Source of the DNA: Streptomyces roseolilacinus
GTDB taxonomy: Bacteria; Actinomycetota; Actinomycetes; Streptomycetales; Streptomycetaceae
DNA: 64,000 bases
NCBI RefSeq assembly: GCF_014649335.1
Contig: NZ_BMSV01000001.1
Coordinates: forward strand, 434,001 to 498,000
Direction of reading: 5' to 3'
Positions 59,849 to 64,000 of this stretch are shown here, piece after piece. Within the stretch, counting starts at the first letter, position 1. Each line of letters opens with the position of its first letter. Under the pieces are notes generated by a model. It saw only the letters and a program-made list of their open reading frames with translations, had not been told where the DNA came from and did no database searches. A program made the position numbers and the translations under genes.

Positions 59849-61396
59849 TCAGGCCAGCGGGCCCGTGACCGGCTCGACCGCGGCGACGACCCCGCCCTCC
59901 CGTACGAACACGTCCGCCGCGTCCAGGTCGGGCGCCAGGAACCGGTCCGGGCCGGGCCCCTGCACGCCCGCCGCGCGCAGGGCGTCGATGACGGCGCGGG
60001 ACGCGGGCGCCGGGGTGAGCCCGTGGCGCAGCTCGATCGCCCGCGTCGCCGCGTACAGCTCGACGGCGAGGATCCGGTTGAGGTTGCCGATCGCGGTGCG
60101 CAGCTTGCGCGCCGCCGACCAGCCCATGGAGACGTGGTCCTCCTGCATCGCGGACGACGGGATGGAGTCGGCGGACGCCGGGACGGCGAGCCGCTTCATC
60201 TCGCTGACCAGCGCGGCCTGCGTGTACTGGGCGATCATCAGGCCCGAGTCGACGCCGGCGTCGTCGGCGAGGAACGGCGGCAGGCCGTGGCTGCGGTTCT
60301 TGTCGAGGAGCCGGTCGGTGCGGCGCTCGGCGATGGAGCCGAGGTCGGCGGCGGCGACGGCGAGGAAGTCGAGGACGTACGCGACGGGGGCGCCGTGGAA
60401 GTTGCCGTTCGACTCCACGCGGCCGTCCGGCAGGACGACCGGGTTGTCGACGGCGGCGGCCAGCTCGCGCTCGGCGACGAGCCGGGCGTGCGCCATCGTG
60501 TCGCGGCCGGCGCCGGCGACCTGCGGGGCGCAGCGCACGGAGTAGGCGTCCTGGACGCGGGGGGCCTCGTCCACCTGGAAGTGGCCGACCAGGCCGGAGC
60601 CGTCGAGGACGGCGAGCATGTTGGCGGCCGCCGCGGCCTGGCCGGGGTGCGGGCGGATGGCGTGCAGCTCGGGGCGCAGCACCCGGTCCGTGCCGAGCAG
60701 CGCCTCCAGGGTGAGGGCGGCGGTGACGTCGGCCGTCTTGTACAGCTTTTCCAGGTCGGCGAGGGCCATGACCAGCATGCCGAGCATGCCGTCGGTGCCG
60801 TTGAGGAGGGCCAGCCCCTCCTTCTCGCGCAGTTCGACGGGGGTGATGCCGTGCTCGGCGAGCAGGTCGCCGGCGGCGCGGACGGTGCCGTCGGGGCCCT
60901 CGGCGTCGCCCTCGCCCATGAGCGCGAGGGCGCAGTGGGAGAGCGGCGCGAGGTCGCCGGAGCAGCCGAGGGAGCCGTACTCGTGGACGACGGGGGTGAT
61001 GCCCGCGTTGAGGAGGTCGGCCATGGTCCGCGCCACGAGCGGGCGGACGCCGGTGTGGCCGGAGGCGACGGTCTTCAGGCGCAGGAACATCAGGGCGCGC
61101 ACGACCTCCCGCTCGACGCGCGGGCCCATGCCGGCGGCGTGCGAGCGGACGATGTTGCGCTGGAGCCGGCCGCGCAGCTCCTGGCCGATGTGCCGCGTGG
61201 CGAGCGCCCCGAACCCGGTCGACACGCCGTACACCGGCTCGGGCTTGGCGGCGAGGGCGTCCACGGTCTCCCGGGCGCGGGCGAGTGCGTCGAGGGCCTC
61301 GGGGGAGAGCTCGACACGGGCGTCGCCGCGGGCGACGGCGATGACGTCGGCGGCGGTGGTACCGGACGTCCCCACCACGACAGTGTGCATATCCAT
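59849..61396 (-). CDS. hutH: Histidine ammonia-lyase
   Basis: Converts histidine to urocanate and ammonia, the first step of histidine catabolism. The 515-residue protein has the typical MIO-forming segment GSLGCSGDLAPLSHC near residue 144. Here the precursor is Cys-Ser-Gly instead of Ala-Ser-Gly, as known for Streptomyces histidases. YGVSTGFGAL, EALLGTDRVLRPELHAIRPH and SSAMQEDHVSMGW are all present. The start is the first of two nearby ATG codons (MDMHT). The convergent terminator lies at 59815. Confidence 0.95.
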   Translation of the reverse strand: MDMHTVVVGTSGTTAADVIAVARGDARVELSPEALDALARARETVDALAAKPEPVYGVSTGFGALATRHIGQELRGRLQRNIVRSHAAGMGPRVEREVVRALMFLRLKTVASGHTGVRPLVARTMADLLNAGITPVVHEYGSLGCSGDLAPLSHCALALMGEGDAEGPDGTVRAAGDLLAEHGITPVELREKEGLALLNGTDGMLGMLVMALADLEKLYKTADVTAALTLEALLGTDRVLRPELHAIRPHPGQAAAAANMLAVLDGSGLVGHFQVDEAPRVQDAYSVRCAPQVAGAGRDTMAHARLVAERELAAAVDNPVVLPDGRVESNGNFHGAPVAYVLDFLAVAAADLGSIAERRTDRLLDKNRSHGLPPFLADDAGVDSGLMIAQYTQAALVSEMKRLAVPASADSIPSSAMQEDHVSMGWSAARKLRTAIGNLNRILAVELYAATRAIELRHGLTPAPASRAVIDALRAAGVQGPGPDRFLAPDLDAADVFVREGGVVAAVEPVTGPLA

Positions 61397-61530
61397 ATTC
61401 AGCAGCCTACGGATTGAATCGCAGCATGTCACTACCCCGTCCTGCGACCGCCCCTTACCCCTGAGTGACCGCCCCGCGACCGCCCCGGCCCATCCCGCGC
61501 ACGGATGTCGGCCGCCCGCCCCTTCGGCGC

Positions 61531-62673
61531 TCACTCCTCCGGGTGCGCGTCACGGAACCGCCGGCGGTCACGCGCGGCGGTCGGCGGCGCGTCCGCGAGC
61601 CGTACGACGGCCCCGTCCCGCCCGGCGACCACCGGCTTCGGGGAGCGGGCCGCCTTCGCCCGGTACTGGGCGGCGTCCGCCAGCCGGAACAGCCGGCGGG
61701 CCGAGCGCACCGGCCCGATCGGGTCGCCCGTCGACGCCACCCCGCAGGCGACGCCCTCCCCGAACTCCAGTTCCCCGGCACGTACGCACAGCTCGTCGGC
61801 GACCGCGACCACCTCGTCCGCCTCCGGCCCGACCGACACCAGGCAGAACTCGTCGCCGCCGAGCCGCGCCGCCAGCGCGCCCGGCAGCCGGGCCCCCGCG
61901 CACGACAGCACCGACCCGAACCGCTCCAGGAGCCGGTCGCCGACGGCGTGCCCGTGGGTGTCGTTGACGTGCTTGAGCCCGTTCAGGTCGCACACGACGA
62001 GGCTCACCACGGAACCGTCCGCCAGGAACCGCTCGACGGCCTCGTCCAGCCTCGCGTCGACGGCCCTGCGGTTGGCGAGGCCGGTCAGCGGGTCCGTGAA
62101 GGCGAGCTTGCGCACCTCCTCCAGCCGCTCGGTCTGCGCGAGCCCGGCGGCGACGACCGAGGCGAGGACGGTCGCGAAGTCCGCGTCGTCCCGGTCGAAG
62201 ACGGGCGCCCCGGCCGGGCGGGCCACGTAGAGCTCGCCCCAGGCCCGCCCGTGCAGCACGATCGGTGCGACCACGCAGCAGCCCCGTCCGCGCCGCCGCA
62301 GCGCGGCCACCCTCTGGTGGCAGTACCCGCGGCCGGGCGTCTCGGGCCCGCCGTCGGCGGTCTCCACCCAGGCGTCCGGTTCGCCGCCGCCCGCCCAGCG
62401 CTCGTGCAGGAACTCGGTGATCTCCGAGAACTGGTGCACGGGGTACGCCTCGGACTCCGGGAACTCCTCCTCGTCCGGCGCCCGCAGACCCGCGTTGACC
62501 AGGACCTTCAGCCGGCCGAGGTCCCGCTGCCAGACCGAGAGCGCCCCGAACGTACCGCCGAGCGCCCCGCAGGCCCCGAGCGCGGCGGCCCGCCAGCACT
62601 CGCGCGGAGTGCGCGCCGCCGCCATCCCCTGCGCGAGCGCCACCACGGCCCGCAGTCGGACATCCTCACCCAT
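61531..62673 (-). CDS. GAF-like plus GGDEF diguanylate cyclase
   Basis: The 380-residue protein has an N-terminal GAF-like sensory region (about 1-190) and a GGDEF domain (about 195-360). TDPLTGLANRRAVDARL and RLGGDEFCLVS carry the active-site motif, so c-di-GMP synthesis should be possible. The RxxD inhibitory site five residues before GGDEF is absent (GALAARL). c-di-GMP controls development in Streptomyces through BldD. The start is ATG 62673, with GTG 62679 as an alternative. It lies beside hutH. Confidence 0.85.
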   Translation of the reverse strand: MGEDVRLRAVVALAQGMAAARTPRECWRAAALGACGALGGTFGALSVWQRDLGRLKVLVNAGLRAPDEEEFPESEAYPVHQFSEITEFLHERWAGGGEPDAWVETADGGPETPGRGYCHQRVAALRRRGRGCCVVAPIVLHGRAWGELYVARPAGAPVFDRDDADFATVLASVVAAGLAQTERLEEVRKLAFTDPLTGLANRRAVDARLDEAVERFLADGSVVSLVVCDLNGLKHVNDTHGHAVGDRLLERFGSVLSCAGARLPGALAARLGGDEFCLVSVGPEADEVVAVADELCVRAGELEFGEGVACGVASTGDPIGPVRSARRLFRLADAAQYRAKAARSPKPVVAGRDGAVVRLADAPPTAARDRRRFRDAHPEE

Positions 62674-62775
62674 TCCCACAGCTTAGGGAGTAATCCATAT
62701 TTTCAACCCGCGGGGTCGATCCCGGTTACGCCAGGTGCCCCGGCGGGCGCCGCCTCCCGCCGCCCGGCGGGTGCG

Positions 62776-63579
62776 CTACTCCCCCGGCCAGCGCGGCGCG
62801 CGCTTCTCGTTGAACGCGGCCACGCCCTCCTTGCGGTCCCCGGAGAAGGCGACGGACCGCCACGCGGCGTCCTCGACCTCCAGACCGGCCCGCAGGTCCA
62901 GCCCGTGGCCCAGCCGCAGGGCCCGCTTGGCGGCGCGCAGCCCCACCGGCGAGTTCGCCGCGATCCGCGCGCCCAGCTCCAGGGCGGCGCCGCGCGCGTC
63001 GTCCTCGACCAGCTCGTCGACCAGCCCCAGCCCGGCGGCCTCCGCGGCCGGCACCCGGCGGGCGGTGAACACCAGCTCCGCGGCGCGCGCCGCCCCGACC
63101 CGGCGCGGCAGCAGCTGCGTACCGCCGCCGCCGGGGATGACGCCCACGGACACCTCGGGCAGCCCGACGACCGCGGTCGCGTCGGCGACGATCAGGTCGC
63201 AGGCGAGCGCCAGCTCGAAGCCGCCGCCCAGGGCGAAGCCGCGCACCGCCGCGACGGACGGCATCGGCAGCTCCAGCACGCCCGTGTACGCGGCGCGGGC
63301 GGTCGGCCGCTGGCGCATCAGGTCGGCGTCCGTGAAGGAGTTCCGCTCCTTCAGGTCGGCGCCCACGCAGAAGGCCCGGTCGTGGGAGGAGGTCAGGACG
63401 GTGACACGGGCCGAGGGGTCGGCGGCGAGCGCGGCGCAGGCGGCGCCGATGGACCGGGCCATCTCGGTGGACACCGCGTTCATGGCCTCGGGCCGGTCGA
63501 GGACCAGCTCCGCCACGTACCCGTGCCTGCGTACGGCGACGAACTCCCCGTACCGCTCCTCCGACTGCTGCTCGGACAT
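62776..63579 (-). CDS. Enoyl-CoA hydratase/isomerase family protein
   Basis: Crotonase-fold protein of 267 residues. FVAVRRHGYVAELVLDRPEA and GFALGGGFELALACDL form the CoA pocket; the two catalytic acidic positions are in the GLPEVSVGVIPGGGG segment. It would hydrate enoyl-CoA or act on a related acyl-CoA in beta-oxidation or catabolism. The start ATG 63579 has GGGAGGG upstream. It is next to the adenylate cyclase gene but the functional link is unknown. Confidence 0.88.
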   Translation of the reverse strand: MSEQQSEERYGEFVAVRRHGYVAELVLDRPEAMNAVSTEMARSIGAACAALAADPSARVTVLTSSHDRAFCVGADLKERNSFTDADLMRQRPTARAAYTGVLELPMPSVAAVRGFALGGGFELALACDLIVADATAVVGLPEVSVGVIPGGGGTQLLPRRVGAARAAELVFTARRVPAAEAAGLGLVDELVEDDARGAALELGARIAANSPVGLRAAKRALRLGHGLDLRAGLEVEDAAWRSVAFSGDRKEGVAAFNEKRAPRWPGE

Positions 63580-63615
63580 GGCGCCCACCCTCCCGGTTAA
63601 CGACCGTTATCGCGT

Positions 63616-64000
63616 CTACCCGGGGATCTTAGGCTCCCGCCGCGACAGCATCCAGGGTTCGATGACGCCGAGGCCGCGGACCGGCCGCTGCCACATGGGC
63701 CGGAGGGCGAAGCGGTACGAGGGCGGGGTCCGGCCCTCCTTCTCCGCGCGGGCGGCCTCCTCCGCCGCCTGCGCCTCCGACGCGGGCGCCTCGGCCGTGC
63801 GGGACAGCTCCTCGGCGAAGGCGCCGTCGACGAGGACGGTGTCCTTGGGCGCTATCGAGGTGAGCCGGCTCGCCAGGTTCACGGTCGTCCCGAACACGTC
63901 GCCCATGCGGGTGGTGACCGTGCCGAAGGCGATCCCGACGCGCAGGGCGGGCATCGTCGCGTCCTCCCGCAGCGTCTCGATGAGGCGCAGCGAGATCTCC
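63616..64000 (-). CDS. cya: Class III adenylate cyclase, C-terminal part (start outside window)
   Basis: The visible 128 residues end a class III nucleotide cyclase. VGIAFGTVTTRMGDVFGTTV and NLASRLTSIA match the C-terminal half of the catalytic domain, including the conserved Asn-Leu-Ala-Ser-Arg that contacts the nucleotide and transition state. After this comes a charged linker and a short C-terminal tail. The 5' part lies beyond base 64000. The cya name is supported by similarity of the surrounding gene order to S. coelicolor, as recalled. Confidence 0.8.
   Translation of the reverse strand, partial: EISLRLIETLREDATMPALRVGIAFGTVTTRMGDVFGTTVNLASRLTSIAPKDTVLVDGAFAEELSRTAEAPASEAQAAEEAARAEKEGRTPPSYRFALRPMWQRPVRGLGVIEPWMLSRREPKIPG

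Overview
The window is very GC-rich, and its genes, GTG starts and gene content point to a Streptomyces chromosome (or a close relative). Supporting signs are mycothiol metabolism (mca), a Tad pilus locus, XRE/DUF397 pairs, a DasR-type chitinase operator and a Cys-Ser-Gly histidine ammonia-lyase. From memory, the gene order around cya, hutH, msrA, metB, ilvA, greA, mca and pckG resembles a conserved core segment of the S. coelicolor chromosome. I could not run any alignment.

Layout. 1-2.9 kb: the end of a Tad/Flp pilus operon (cpaE-like, cpaB, a zinc-ribbon protein), transcribed leftward. 3.1-9.95 kb: secreted chitinase with a DasR-type operator, an atypical Nramp-family transporter, a secreted M14 carboxypeptidase and a membrane Ser/Thr kinase. 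9.96-15.8 kb: two divergent operons, RidA/IclR/PfkB kinase on one side and a PLP D-amino-acid deaminase plus N-acyl-D-amino-acid deacylase on the other, which look like a D-amino-acid salvage unit. 15.9-24.6 kb: MptB-like mannosyltransferase, AlaA-like aminotransferase, a small gene with a hairpin over its ribosome site, pckG, a hemolysin III protein and a DUF255 thioredoxin-like protein. 24.9-27.2 kb: a small inserted patch with a Uma2 protein, a VapBC pair and a truncated DUF255 remnant. 27.2-36.7 kb: mca, DUF4307, greA, a DrrAB-type ABC transporter, ilvA, MarR, a sigma-like protein and metB. 35.6-40.9 kb: three paralogous unknown proteins around an M48 protease. Then msrA.

41.6-53.5 kb is accessory DNA. 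It holds a decayed HigBA-type toxin-antitoxin pair, two tRNA-like repeat blocks, a cold-shock-like protein, a RelE-like protein, a protein ending in a TIGR02391/Ymh domain, a large NACHT-LRR NTPase of the bacterial NLR type, small unknown genes and an XRE/DUF397 pair. This is the most plausible antiphage island in the window. 53.7-64 kb returns to core genes: DUF3592, DUF1330, an alcohol dehydrogenase with a divergent MmyB-type regulator, an L,D-transpeptidase lipoprotein, a sortase-signal protein, hutH, a GGDEF protein, an enoyl-CoA hydratase and the C-terminal end of cya.

The most unusual signal is a dispersed intergenic element present at three loci (about 12.1, 19.6 and 36.8 kb). Each copy can form a long hairpin whose outer stem is constant. 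The inner stem differs in sequence between copies but stays complementary. This covariation suggests a structured DNA or RNA element under selection rather than a plain repeat.
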